DNA of 64,000 bases from Chersky-840 sp963848335 (GCA_963848335.1 CAWKDD010000003.1:186001-250000), one strand, 5' to 3'. Positions 1-8,928 are shown, counted from the stretch's first letter. The notes: generated from the letters alone by a model not told the origin. Numbers and translations are program-made.

Positions 1-932
1 GACAGCGGTGTCAGGTTCTCCGTGTTGTCGATGAAGGTCGGGCCGCCCGAGGGGCTCCCCAGGCTCTCGGTGTAGTCGCCGAGGGGTTCTTGGAGGTAGA
101 CGCAGCCGTACTGGTCGGGGTTGTACACCGTCGATCCCCACGCACTGTCCCAGACGCTCGTGCCCCCGGGGTAGGTGGCGTTGGCCGTGAACTTGGGGCT
201 GATGGCGATGGTCTGGGTGCCCGTGCCCACCGCCGCCGCCGTCTGGGCGGTCACCACCTGGGTGCTGGACCCCGATCCGATGGTGATGGAGTCTCCGGCG
301 GCCACGGGATTGGTCAGCCCCACCACGCTCAACGAGGCGATGTTGGTGGTGCCCGACGTCAGCCCGGTGGCCAGCGTCGTGACCGGCGTGACGGTGACGG
401 GGACGTTGATGAGGTTGGCGGTGTCGGCCGGCGGGCTGTTGGCGGTCAACCCGTAGATCTGGATCGACAGGAACCCGTCACCGGGGATGACCGTGCCATA
501 GGGGGGATTCATGACGGTGGTCTCCCCTATGGCCTGACCGGACCATTTCACCGTGACGGTCGCCCGGATCACCTGGGGCGGGTTGCCGGTGGTGCACAGG
601 CTGTGGGTGGCGCCGGTGTCGCCCCACTCCAGGTGTCCCCACACGGTGAAGGCGACGCCGGCCACGGTGACGGGCTGGGGCGTCAACTGCACGTCCTTGG
701 CGATGTAGGCCTGCAGGCTCGAAATGGGGTCGTTCGACAGCTGCTCGAGCCACTGCTCGGCGAGCTCTGTGGCCGCCACCTTCTCCCGCGAGGTGGCGGC
801 TTGCTGGACGACGTTGTCCACGAGGTACGAGGTCGCCACCAGGACGACGAGCAACACCGACAGCGACAGCATGACCTCGACGAGCCCGAACCCGTCCTCG
901 TCACGTCTGGGCCGTGGCCCCACCCTTGCCAT
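1..932 (-). CDS. Type IV prepilin-like protein, truncated at the window edge
   Basis: The frame is open from an ATG at 932 to the left edge, so the C-terminus is missing. The N-terminus holds a class III signal: a charged leader with several Arg, then DEDG|FGLVEVMLSL. This gives the canonical Gly before cleavage, Phe at +1 and Glu at +5, followed by a hydrophobic helix to about residue 38 (GFGLVEVM, VLLVVLVATSYLV). After it comes a short amphipathic stretch rich in Ala/Glu, then a beta-rich Thr/Val/Gly domain. This is the architecture of minor pilins and pseudopilins processed by PilD-type peptidase and assembled in a type IV pilus or secretion pseudopilus. The pilin class is clear; the specific role is not. 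A strong hairpin lies about 40 nt upstream, and an upstream small gene may share the transcript. Confidence 0.75.
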   Translation of the reverse strand, partial: MARVGPRPRRDEDGFGLVEVMLSLSVLLVVLVATSYLVDNVVQQAATSREKVAATELAEQWLEQLSNDPISSLQAYIAKDVQLTPQPVTVAGVAFTVWGHLEWGDTGATHSLCTTGNPPQVIRATVTVKWSGQAIGETTVMNPPYGTVIPGDGFLSIQIYGLTANSPPADTANLINVPVTVTPVTTLATGLTSGTTNIASLSVVGLTNPVAAGDSITIGSGSSTQVVTAQTAAAVGTGTQTIAISPKFTANATYPGGTSVWDSAWGSTVYNPDQYGCVYLQEPLGDYTESLGSPSGGPTFIDNTENLTPL

Positions 933-970
933 CCGTCGTCCTCCCTGTCCCGTCGCTGCGCTTCGGGGTG

Positions 971-998
971 CGTCGCGCCCCCGCAGCGGGGCGCGACG
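971..998. repeat. Strong GC hairpin upstream of the prepilin gene
   Basis: An 11-bp perfect inverted repeat (CGTCGCGCCCC paired with GGGGCGCGACG) encloses a 6-nt loop. It lies 39 nt before the prepilin ATG on the transcribed strand. There is no T-run, so it is more likely an mRNA leader structure or a weak attenuator than a classic terminator. Confidence 0.45.
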
Positions 999-1156
999 AT
1001 CTCGGTCGCGACCTGTGGTCCCGGAGTCGATCCGCCCCACGGCGGTGTCGAGCCGGGCGCGTGCGCCTGGCCCTGGGACTACGGGATCCCTGTCATGGCC
1101 TCGTCGCCACTGCCCCAAGATCGACACAACCGGGGTGGATCTTGATGACCTGTTGC

Positions 1157-1192
1157 GAAAAAGGGCCCGGATCCTCCGTTTTCCCGGGGCCT
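1157..1192 (-). terminator. Rho-independent terminator after the 55-aa ORF
   Basis: Read on the minus strand, GGCCCCGG and CCGGGCC form a GC stem with one bulge around the loop GAAAACGGAGGAT, followed at once by TTTTT. It sits 15 nt after the stop codon of the small ORF at 1207-1374. It is one of very few T-runs in the window, which makes a true intrinsic terminator plausible. Confidence 0.6.
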
Positions 1193-1206
1193 CGTCCTGG
1201 ACCTCC

Positions 1207-1374
1207 CTACCGGGTGGGCCAGGGGTCGTCGTAGGCGGAGTTGCTCCAGCGGGCCAGGGTGCCCTTCCAGGACTCGCCGCTGCCCTTGCGCGGCGCCTCC
1301 ATGAGCAAGACGTCCTTGCCGTTGTGACGGGGCAGGTGAAGGCCGATTCGGCCGAGCGTTTGCTTCAGTTGCAT
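1207..1374 (-). CDS. Small basic protein of unknown function (55 aa)
   Basis: The ORF starts at an ATG at 1374 with a reasonable ribosome-binding site (GAGGG, 7 nt spacing) and ends at TAG. The product begins MQLKQTLGRIGLHLPR, is basic and Trp-containing (two of three Trp near the C-terminus, ending DDPWPTR), and has no signal peptide or membrane helix. I do not recognise the family. Support for it being real: a good RBS, a terminator directly behind it, and its own 160-nt leader separating it from the upstream NYN-S1 gene. It lies 274 bp before the prepilin gene in the same direction, but the terminator between them argues for separate transcription. Confidence 0.5.
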   Translation of the reverse strand: MQLKQTLGRIGLHLPRHNGKDVLLMEAPRKGSGESWKGTLARWSNSAYDDPWPTR

Positions 1375-1541
1375 GGCGGGTCCCTCGTGTCCTCTTGTCG
1401 AACCCTCCCCAGGGGTGGCTTGGCCGTTCCCCGGCTGGAGGCTCCTCGTCCGCTGCTTTCCCGACTGCAACGTCGGCACTATGAGTGGCAACGCTTGAGA
1501 GGTACCGCCACTTATTGTGGTATTGGAGGGGGAGGAGGCTC
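1375..1541 (-). promoter_or_regulatory. Leader region of the 55-aa ORF with several hairpins
   Basis: On the minus strand this 167-nt spacer contains AGTGGC...GCCACT and CCGAC-GTTGCA-GTCGG inverted repeats, then a G/C block reading CCGGGGAACGGCC and CCACCCCTGGGG before the RBS. The arrangement looks like a structured 5' leader. I compared it by eye with c-di-AMP (ydaO) and c-di-GMP (GEMM) aptamers and could not align the conserved cores convincingly, so no ligand is assigned. Confidence 0.3.
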
Positions 1542-2982
1542 CTAGCGCGCGCTGCGGCCGGCCGCGACCTCGGGAAGGGCGAGCTCGGCGCCCCGTCGTG
1601 CCGGGTCGAGCGCCACGAGGACGAAGGCACGCTGTTCGCCGCGTTCGACGACTTCGCGCGCCCGGCTCGGCGGCGGCACGGCCAGCCCGGCCAGCGGTAC
1701 GTAGCACTGCATGCCCCCGACATCGACCATGGCACCGTGGGATACGAACGAGGACACGGTCCCTTCGACGATCGAGCCGATGGGATGCTCGGACACGAAG
1801 GTCAGAAACGTCAGGGGGTCGTTGACGGCGGGCGGGGCCGCGGCGCGCTTGCGCCGGCTCGGCAGCCGAGCCTTGTCGTCGGCATCGGATTGGGGATCCA
1901 CGGCCTCCACCGTGGCCACGTCGATGGCGGCGCGCACGTCGGCCGCGGTGGCCCGCCGGCCTCGACCCCGGCGACCACGGGACGCGGAACCAGAATCACC
2001 GTCCTCGGCATCTCCCCCGCCCCCGGCGCCCGTCTCGGCCACGGTCCTTCGACTCTCGGCGGCCTTCTGGGTCTTCGCCGTCTTCGCGGCCTTCTGGGTC
2101 TTCGCCGTCTTCGCGGTCTTCTGCGGTCTTCGCCGTCTTCGCCGTCTTCTGGGTCCTCTCGGCCTTCGGCGCGCCCTGGGCCTCGTCGGTTTTGCGGGCT
2201 CGGCGCGCCTTGGGCGTGGCGGCCATGTCCAGCGGCTCGGTGGCCTTCTCGGTCTTGTGGCCGGCTTTGCCGGTCTTGGCGACCTTTTCGGCTTTGGCCG
2301 TCTTCTTGACCGCTTTTTCGGCCTTACCCGCCTTTTCGGCCTTGGCCGTCTTGTCGGTCCTCCCTGCCGATCGCGACCGTCGTCCTGTGCCCGGCACGAC
2401 GTCGTCGCCGGCCGCGGCCAGCGCGGCCTCGAGCCTCGCCGCCTCCGCGGGGTCCCCGGTGGCGGCGCTCTCGGCGCTCCCCGTCGCCGGGGCGGACTTG
2501 GCCGCCTTGGCCGACTTGGACGTCTTGGCCGTACCCGCCGCCAGGGCCGCCCGGCTCCGCACGCCGCGCACCGGGCTCCTGGGCGTGAAGATCCAGCCCG
2601 CACCGGGCACGGGTTTGCCGCCGATGAGCCGGCCGGGGTCGAAGAGCCAGGGGTGATCGGCGTGGAACTCCTGGAACGAGTCGTTCGACAGGACCTCGGC
2701 GCCGACGCGCTCCGCCACGCGCAGCAAGAAGGCGTCCCCGCGCCCCACCGCCCCCGCCGGGGGCGACACCAGCTCGGCGTGGGCCACGGCCTCGTCGAAG
2801 GCCTGGCGCTCGGAGGGGTCGATCCGATGGCCGAAGGTGGCGTCGACCACGACGATGACCTCCGTGCCGGGGAATTCGGCCTGGTACCACCGGACGGCCT
2901 CGTCGAGCTGGGCCAGGCTCGGGACGGAGCGGCCCTCGGTCGCGATGTTCGATCCGTCGACGACGACGTAGGAGGGGGCCAT
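1542..2982 (-). CDS. NYN (Zc3h12a-like) ribonuclease with Lys/Ala linker and S1 domain; one frame break
   Basis: Starting at ATG 2982 (an ATG six codons upstream at 3000 is possible), residues 4-135 match the PIN-like Zc3h12a/NYN ribonuclease fold: D9-G-S-N12, VVVD47, GRGD83AF and SND101, the acidic metal-binding set. A linker of about 190 residues dominated by KTAK/KAEKA units follows, coded by tandem 9-bp units. The last 100 residues form an S1 RNA-binding domain (GSIVEGTVSSFVSHGAMVDV). The two halves are in different frames: near 2124 one extra G turns KTQK into a low-quality tail that stops at 1996. Removing it restores KTQKTAKTAK and reads through to the S1 domain and TAG at 1542. Either this is a base error in a repeat, or the gene makes two products. 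The likely role is RNA processing or decay. Confidence 0.7.
2040..2350 (-). repeat. Lys/Ala-coding tandem 9-bp repeats in the NYN-S1 linker
   Basis: Degenerate tandem units of the type AAGACGGCG/AAGGCCGCG code for KTA/KAA triplets across most of this stretch. The single-base frame break near 2124 lies inside it. Low-complexity repeats like this are prone both to replication slippage and to consensus error. Confidence 0.7.
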
Positions 2983-3057
2983 GCGGTCCCAGTCAACCAT
3001 CCGGCGGCCGGGATCTGTCCGACCCTCGCCCTGGGCACCGGGCCCCGGCACTCCCCG

Positions 3058-3063
3058 TAGGAT
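3058..3063 (+). promoter_or_regulatory. -10 element TAGGAT, leaderless promoter of the M20 peptidase gene
   Basis: TAGGAT lies 6 nt before the ATG at 3070, so the predicted transcript starts at or next to the start codon. It matches the TAnnnT-N6-8-(A/G)TG pattern seen before many genes in this window. Confidence 0.55.
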
Positions 3064-3069
3064 GCCGCC

Positions 3070-4407
3070 ATGGCCGGCGACCGGGGAGCAGAGGTGGCCG
3101 AGCTGCTGCAGGTGATGATCCGCAACGCCTGCGTGAACGACGGTTCGCCCCAATCGGGTCACGAGCAACGCAACGCCGATGTGCTGCGCACGGTGCTCGA
3201 AGGGCCCGGGCTCGACCTCGAGACCTATGAGCCGCTGCCCGGCCGGACCTCGCTGGTGGCCCGCTTCGAGGGACGCGACCGGGGGGCGCCGGCCCTGGCG
3301 CTGCTGGGCCACACCGACGTGGTCCCGGCCAACGGCGATGACTGGCGTCACGACCCCTTCGGCGGCGAGATCGTCGACGGCGAGGTGTGGGGCCGAGGTG
3401 CGGTCGACATGCTCAACCTCACTGCTTCCATGGCCGTGGCCGTGCGGCACCTGGCCGACGAGGACTTCCGGCCCGAGGGCGACCTCCTCTTCATCGGCGT
3501 CGCCGACGAGGAGGCCCTGGGGAGCCATGGCGCGCAGTGGCTCACCGAGCACGTCAGCGACTCGGTGCGTTGCGACTACCTCATCACCGAGGCCGGCGGG
3601 TTCCCCATGGGGAGCCCCGACGGCGTCCGCCTGCCGGTCATCACCGGCGAGAAGGGCGCCTTCTGGTGCACCATGACGGTGCGGGGCACACCCGGGCACG
3701 CCTCGCAGCCGCTGCGCACCGACAACGCTCTGGTGAAAGCGGCCGAGGTCGTGCGCCGCCTGGCCGAGCACGAGACGCCCGCCGACATCCACGACGCCTG
3801 GCGCCGCTTCGTCGAGGGCATCGGGCTTCCCGAGGAGTTCACCGGACCGCTGCTCGACCCCGACCGCATCGGCGCCTTCTGCGAGACACTGCCCGCGCTG
3901 GGACTGGCCCGTCAGGCCCACGCCTGCACCCACACCACGATCGCCCCCACGGTCATGGCCGCAGGGAGCAAGGTCAACGTCATCCCCGACCGCGTGCAGC
4001 TGCAGGTCGACATCCGCGTCCTGCCGGGCTGGGGCCGGGCCGACGTGGAGGCCATGATCGGCGAGGCCCTCGGCGACCTCGCCGGCGACGTGGAGCTGCA
4101 ATGGGACAGCACCGACGTCTCCACCACGTCCCGCACCGACACCCCGCTGTGGGACGCGCTCGAGCGCGTGGCCCGGCGGTCGTACCCCAACGCCCGCTGC
4201 GTCCCCTTCCTCACCGTGGGAGCCACCGACGCCCGGTTCTTCCGCCACATGGGCACCGTCGCCTACGGGTTCGGGCTCTTCAGCGAGCGCCTGTCGTTCG
4301 AGCAGTACGCGGCCATGTTCCACGGCGTCGACGAGCGCGTCGACATCGCCTCTCTCGGGCTCAGCGCCGAGCTGTGGGACGGGTTGGCCCGGCAGTCGCT
4401 GCAGTGA
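3070..4407 (+). CDS. M20-family zinc metallopeptidase / deacylase
   Basis: This 445-aa cytoplasmic hydrolase keeps the co-catalytic zinc signature of the M20 family: GH81TD83VVPA, WGRGAVD113M, catalytic E147-E148 in VADEEALGSHG, and later an EAGG metal-ligand motif. A dimerisation (lid) domain lies around GTPGHASQPLRTDNAL. M20 members cleave peptides or remove acyl groups from amino acids (carboxypeptidase, ArgE/DapE and acylase subfamilies); the substrate cannot be read from sequence. Its stop overlaps the start of the HAD gene (GTGA), so the two form a translationally coupled pair. It diverges from the NYN-S1 gene across an 87-bp spacer. Confidence 0.85.
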   Translation: MAGDRGAEVAELLQVMIRNACVNDGSPQSGHEQRNADVLRTVLEGPGLDLETYEPLPGRTSLVARFEGRDRGAPALALLGHTDVVPANGDDWRHDPFGGEIVDGEVWGRGAVDMLNLTASMAVAVRHLADEDFRPEGDLLFIGVADEEALGSHGAQWLTEHVSDSVRCDYLITEAGGFPMGSPDGVRLPVITGEKGAFWCTMTVRGTPGHASQPLRTDNALVKAAEVVRRLAEHETPADIHDAWRRFVEGIGLPEEFTGPLLDPDRIGAFCETLPALGLARQAHACTHTTIAPTVMAAGSKVNVIPDRVQLQVDIRVLPGWGRADVEAMIGEALGDLAGDVELQWDSTDVSTTSRTDTPLWDALERVARRSYPNARCVPFLTVGATDARFFRHMGTVAYGFGLFSERLSFEQYAAMFHGVDERVDIASLGLSAELWDGLARQSLQ

Positions 4408-5057
4408 GCGCCGCGGGGGCGGCCAGGTCCCGGCGCATCGAGGCGGTGCTCTTCGACATGGGCGGGGTCATCGCCGACAGCCCCTTCGACGCCTTCGAGC
4501 GCTACGAGCGCGAACACGGGCTGGCGCCGGGGTTCATCCGCTCGCTCAACGCCACCAACCACCTCGACAACGCCTGGGCCCGCCTCGAGCGCAACGAGCT
4601 CGACTTCGACGCCTTCTGCGACGCCTACGGCGCCGAGGCGCGCGCCGCGGGAGGAGAGGTCGACGCCCGCGACCTGTTCGCCCTGTTCTCCGGCGAGCTC
4701 CGGCCCGAGATGATCGAGGCGGTCCGGCGTTGCAAGGCGCACTTCAAGACGGGCCTGCTGACCAACAATTTCGTGACGTCATTGGCGCAGTCCAGCAACT
4801 CGGCCCTCGGTGAGGTGCTGGGCCTGTTCGACGCCGTCGTCGAGTCCGCGGTGGTGGGGGTGCGCAAGCCCGACGAGCGCTTCTACCTCATGGCGTGTGC
4901 GATGCTCGGCATCTCCCCGCACCAGGCCGTGTTCCTCGACGACCTGGGGGTGAACCTCAAGCCCGCCCGGGCCCTGGGCATGGTGACCATCAAGGTCGAC
5001 GACACTTCGAGCGCGCTCGCCGCGCTCGAGGCGGTCGTCGGCATCACGTTGCGCTGA
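4404..5057 (+). CDS. HAD-superfamily hydrolase (IA variant 3)
   Basis: A GTG start at 4404 overlaps the TGA of the M20 gene by four bases; the product is 217 aa. Haloacid-dehalogenase motifs are clear: LFDMGGV near residue 17 (motif I, with the second Asp replaced as in the epoxide-hydrolase N-terminal / ACAD10-like subfamily), LLTNN (motif II), KPDERFY (motif III Lys) and VFLDDLGVNLKPA (motif IV). This subgroup usually acts as a phosphatase on small phosphorylated metabolites or is catalytically altered. The first nucleophile Asp is present, but motif I is DMGG and lacks a DxD, so phosphatase activity is uncertain. Confidence 0.8.
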   Translation: MSAAGAARSRRIEAVLFDMGGVIADSPFDAFERYEREHGLAPGFIRSLNATNHLDNAWARLERNELDFDAFCDAYGAEARAAGGEVDARDLFALFSGELRPEMIEAVRRCKAHFKTGLLTNNFVTSLAQSSNSALGEVLGLFDAVVESAVVGVRKPDERFYLMACAMLGISPHQAVFLDDLGVNLKPARALGMVTIKVDDTSSALAALEAVVGITLR

Positions 5058-5075
5058 CAGCTCGGGCGTCCTCGC

Positions 5076-8000
5076 TCAGGAGAAGGCTCGGCGCAGCAGG
5101 TCCTCCTGCTCCAGGAGGTGCAGCGCCGCGCTCCCCGTGGCGGGACTGGCCGACTCGGCCCTGCTCACGTGGCTGAGGGCGAAGCGGTCCCGGAAGAGGC
5201 GGTGCAGCCGCCCATGGGCGAAGGACCACGCCCCCATGTTCTCGGGCTCCTCCTGGACCCACACCACCTGCTGGGCCTCGGGGTAGTGCCCGAGCACCGA
5301 CGCCAGGGCTTCTTCGGGCCAGGGATAGAGCTGCTCGGTGCGCACCACGGCCAGCTCGGCCGGGTCGACGCCGGGGTCAGGGAGGCCCTCCCCCCCGCCG
5401 AGCAGCGCCTGGCGGCGGGCCATGGCGTCGAAGGCCACCTTGCCCGAGCACAGCAGGATCCGGCGCACGGCGCCGGGGTCGATCCGTGTCAGGGCGTCGG
5501 CACCCTCGTCGGCACCGGTGGCGGCGGGGTCGTCGAGCACGGCGGCGAAAGAGCCCACCGTCAGGTCGTCGAGCGGCGAACGGGACTGGCGGGCCCGTAG
5601 CAACGACTTGGGCGTGAACACCACCAGGGGCTGGCGCAGGCCGATGCCGCGTACCTGGGAGCGCAACAGGTGGAAGTACTGCGCCGCCGTCGTGGGCTGG
5701 GCCAGGCGCATGTTGTCGCGTGCGCACAAGGTGAGGAACCGCTCGATGCGCGCCGAGGAATGTTCGGGCCCCTGGCCTTCGTACCCGTGGGGGAGCAACA
5801 GCACGAGACCCGAGCGCTGGCCCCACTTGTCGTCGGCGGACACGAAGAAGTTGTCGATGATGATCTGAGCGCCGTTGGCGAAGTCGCCGAACTGCGCCTC
5901 CCACGCCACCAGGGCGTCGGGGGACTCCACCGAGTACCCGTACTCGAACCCCACCGCCGCGTATTCCGACAGCAGCGAATCGTGCACCCCGAAGTGCCCG
6001 ACACCTTCGCCCTGGAGATGCGACAGGGGGACCCACTCCTCCCCCGTGCGGTGGTCGACGAGCACGGCGTGGCGCTGGCTGAAGGTCCCCCGCCTGGTGT
6101 CCTGGCCCGAAAGGCGCACGTCGGTGCCTTCGAGCAGGACCGACCCCAGGGCCAGGGCCTCTCCCAGGGCCCAGTCCACCTCGCCGCCGGCCACCATCTT
6201 GGCCCGCTGGTCGAACTGGCGCACGAGTTTGGGGTGCACGGTGAAGCCGGGGGGCACGGCGATGGCCGCGGCGGCCAGGTGTTCGAGCTCGTCGCGGGCC
6301 ACGCCCGTGGGCACGAGGGGGGCCGGCGCGGGCGGCGCGGGCGACGCCGGAAGCACGGTGGGCCGGGGCGCGGCGGTCTGGCGCGTCTCGTCCAGGGCCA
6401 CCTGCAGGCGGGCCTGGAAGTCCTCCAGGGCACGTTCGGCCTCTTCGACGGTGATGTCGCCGCGCCGTACCAGTGACTCGGTGTAGAGCTTCCGCACCGA
6501 GCGCTTGTTGTCGATGATGGCGTACATCCTCGGCTGGGTGTAGCTCGGGTCGTCACCCTCGTTGTGACCGTGACGGCGGTAGCACACCAGGTCGATGACG
6601 ACGTCTTTGTGGAACGCCTGGCGGAAGCCGAAGGCCAGGCGCGCGGCGCGCAGGCACGCTTCGGGGTCGTCCCCGTTCACGTGGAACACCGGGGCCTGGA
6701 CCATCTTGGCCACGTCGGTCGGGTACAGCGAGGAGCGGGCCGACTCGGGGGCGGTGGTGAAGCCCAGCTGGTTGTTCACCACCACGTGGACGGTGCCACC
6801 GGTCCGGTACCCGGTGAGCTGGGACAGCTCGAGGGTCTCGGCCACCACGCCCTGGCCCGCGAAGGCGGCGTCGCCGTGGACGAGGACCGACAGCACGTCG
6901 AAGCGGTGCTCGGCACCGAGCGCGTCCTGCTTGGCCCGGACCATGCCCTCCACGACGGGGTCCACGGCCTCGAGGTGCGAGGGGTTCGACGCCAAGGCCA
7001 CGGCCAGCTCGGACCCCGAGCGGGCCACGAATTTTCCCGTCGCCCCCTTGTGGTACTTGACGTCTCCCGAGCCCTGGACCGAGTCGGGGTCGAGGTCGCC
7101 CTCGAACTCGCGGAAGATCTCCCCGTAGGACTTGCCCACGATGTTGGCCAGCACGTTGAGCCGGCCGCGATGAGCCATGCCCAGTACCGCCTCGGTGATC
7201 CCGGCATGGGCGCCTTCTTCGAGGACGGCGTCGAGGAGGACGATGGTCGACTCCGCCCCTTCGAGGCCGAAGCGCTTCTGGCCCACGTACCGGGTGTGGA
7301 GGAAGCGCTCGAAGGCCTCGGCCGCGTTCAGGCGGTCGAGGATGTGGCGCTGTTCGGCGGGGTCGAGCGTCGTGGGGAGACCCTCGGTGTGCTGCTGGAT
7401 CCACCGCTTCTGATCGGGATCCTGGATGTGCATGTACTCGATGCCCAGGGTGCGGCAATAGGCGTCGCGCAGGATGTCGAGCGCTGCGCCCAACGTCAGG
7501 GTCTGGCGCCCTGCCAGCCCGTCGACCACGAACTCGCGGTCGAGGTCCCACAACGTCAGGCCGTAGGTGGTGGGATCGAGCTCGGCGTGCAGAGGGCGCG
7601 GCTCGGCCGACAGCGGGTCGAGGTCGGCGATGAGGTGGCCGCGCACCCGGTACATGTTGATGAGGCTCTGCACGTGGACCTGCTTGACCAGGCGCTGGTA
7701 CTCGGCGTCCCCGGCGTTGACGTCGGCCTGCCAGCGAACGGGCTGGTAAGGCACGTCCATGGCCGCGAACACCGCCTCGTAGAAGTCGTGGCCCCCCGTG
7801 AGGCATTCCGACACGTGGGTCAGGAACAATCCCGACTCCGCGCCCTGGATGATGCGGTGGTCGTAGGTGGACGTCAGGGTGACCACCGGACCGACCCCGA
7901 TCTCCGCCAGGCTGCGGCGGTCGGCGGCCTGGAACTCCGCCGGGTACCCGAGCGCGCCCACCCCGATGATGGCGCCCTGGCCGGGCATGAGCCTCGGCAC

Positions 8001-8915
8001 CGATTGCACCGTCCCCAGCGTGCCGGGGTTGGTGAGGGTGACCGTGGCACCGGCGAAGTCGTCGGGCCCGGCCTTGCCGGTGTGGACCTTGCGCACCATC
8101 TCCTCGTAGGCGATGACGAACCCCCGGAAGTCGAGGGCCTCGGCGCCGCCGATCACGGGGACCAGCAGCGTGCGCGTGCCGTCGGACTTCTCGAGGTCCA
8201 CGGCCAGACCCAGCCCGACGTGGTCGTGGTGGATGACGCCCGGCTTCCCCGTCCCCGCCCCGTCGGGCACGAAGCTGGAGTTGAGCGACGGCACCGCCTC
8301 GAGGGCCCGCACCACGGCGAAGCCGATGAGATGCGTGAAGCTGACCTTGCCGCCCGAGGTGCGCGCCAGGTGCTGATTGAGAATGGCCCGGTTGACCTCG
8401 AGGAGCTTGGCGGGAACGGTGCGCACGCTGGTGGCGGTGGGGACCGACAACGACGCCGCCATGTTCTGCGCGATGCGAGCCGGCGCGCCCCGCAGCGGCG
8501 TCACCACCGGCGCGCCAGGGGGGCTCCCCCCCGCCCCGTCGGCGACGGTTGCCTTGTCGGCGACACCGTTCCCGGCGCCGACGCCGGCGGCGGTGCCCGA
8601 CACCGGGACTGCGCCCGACACCGGGGTGGGGACTGCGACGGCGGCGGACGCCACCGGGCCCGGCGGGGCGGGCCCGTTGTCCACGGGCGCAGCCGCCCCG
8701 GGCGACGGCCCGGGCTCGGCAGCGGGCGGGACCGAAGGCACAGAGACGGCGGCCACGCCGCCGGGCACGTAGTCGGCGAAGAACTCGCGCCAGCTCTCGC
8801 TCACCGAGGCGGGGTCGTTGCGGTACGCCTCGAACATGTCGTCGACCAGCCAGGCGTTGGGGCCGAAGGCGCCGCCCTCGGGCGGGCTCGTGACTCTGGC
8901 CTGGTCGGGCGGCAT
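5076..8915 (-). CDS. kgd: Multifunctional 2-oxoglutarate metabolism enzyme (E2-E1 fusion)
   Basis: This 1279-aa protein has the actinobacterial Kgd/SucA layout. A short N-terminal helix (LVDDMFEAYRNDP) is followed by a Pro/Ala-rich linker, then a CoA acyltransferase-like domain with the catalytic DHRIIQG motif. The thiamine-diphosphate E1 domain carries GMAHRGRLNVL, VHGDAAFAGQG and VFHVNGDDPEA, and a C-terminal transketolase-like half ends near the stop. Family members decarboxylate 2-oxoglutarate and feed the 2-oxoglutarate dehydrogenase complex, or release succinic semialdehyde or condense with glyoxylate. No lipoyl domain is present, as expected. The start at 8915 is supported by a -10 box TAGGAT seven bases upstream. 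It converges on the HAD gene with only an 18-bp gap. Confidence 0.95.
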   Translation of the reverse strand: MPPDQARVTSPPEGGAFGPNAWLVDDMFEAYRNDPASVSESWREFFADYVPGGVAAVSVPSVPPAAEPGPSPGAAAPVDNGPAPPGPVASAAVAVPTPVSGAVPVSGTAAGVGAGNGVADKATVADGAGGSPPGAPVVTPLRGAPARIAQNMAASLSVPTATSVRTVPAKLLEVNRAILNQHLARTSGGKVSFTHLIGFAVVRALEAVPSLNSSFVPDGAGTGKPGVIHHDHVGLGLAVDLEKSDGTRTLLVPVIGGAEALDFRGFVIAYEEMVRKVHTGKAGPDDFAGATVTLTNPGTLGTVQSVPRLMPGQGAIIGVGALGYPAEFQAADRRSLAEIGVGPVVTLTSTYDHRIIQGAESGLFLTHVSECLTGGHDFYEAVFAAMDVPYQPVRWQADVNAGDAEYQRLVKQVHVQSLINMYRVRGHLIADLDPLSAEPRPLHAELDPTTYGLTLWDLDREFVVDGLAGRQTLTLGAALDILRDAYCRTLGIEYMHIQDPDQKRWIQQHTEGLPTTLDPAEQRHILDRLNAAEAFERFLHTRYVGQKRFGLEGAESTIVLLDAVLEEGAHAGITEAVLGMAHRGRLNVLANIVGKSYGEIFREFEGDLDPDSVQGSGDVKYHKGATGKFVARSGSELAVALASNPSHLEAVDPVVEGMVRAKQDALGAEHRFDVLSVLVHGDAAFAGQGVVAETLELSQLTGYRTGGTVHVVVNNQLGFTTAPESARSSLYPTDVAKMVQAPVFHVNGDDPEACLRAARLAFGFRQAFHKDVVIDLVCYRRHGHNEGDDPSYTQPRMYAIIDNKRSVRKLYTESLVRRGDITVEEAERALEDFQARLQVALDETRQTAAPRPTVLPASPAPPAPAPLVPTGVARDELEHLAAAAIAVPPGFTVHPKLVRQFDQRAKMVAGGEVDWALGEALALGSVLLEGTDVRLSGQDTRRGTFSQRHAVLVDHRTGEEWVPLSHLQGEGVGHFGVHDSLLSEYAAVGFEYGYSVESPDALVAWEAQFGDFANGAQIIIDNFFVSADDKWGQRSGLVLLLPHGYEGQGPEHSSARIERFLTLCARDNMRLAQPTTAAQYFHLLRSQVRGIGLRQPLVVFTPKSLLRARQSRSPLDDLTVGSFAAVLDDPAATGADEGADALTRIDPGAVRRILLCSGKVAFDAMARRQALLGGGEGLPDPGVDPAELAVVRTEQLYPWPEEALASVLGHYPEAQQVVWVQEEPENMGAWSFAHGRLHRLFRDRFALSHVSRAESASPATGSAALHLLEQEDLLRRAFS

Positions 8916-8922
8916 CACTTCG

Positions 8923-8928
8923 ATCCTA
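8923..8928 (-). promoter_or_regulatory. -10 element TAGGAT, leaderless promoter of kgd
   Basis: On the minus strand TAGGAT is followed by 7 nt (CGAAGTG) and the kgd ATG. A Shine-Dalgarno is weak here, so a leaderless transcript is the simplest reading. Confidence 0.55.

Noticed and set aside
1375..1541. Possible c-di-AMP (ydaO) or c-di-GMP (GEMM) riboswitch
   Set aside because: Short blocks such as CCGGGGAAC look similar, but the conserved pseudoknot and closing motifs could not be placed, so only a generic structured leader is reported.
1996..4323. Very long minus-strand open frame across the M20 peptidase gene
   Set aside because: Only its last part (from 2982) codes for the NYN protein; the rest is the antisense shadow of a high-GC gene with third-position bias and shows no protein-like composition.
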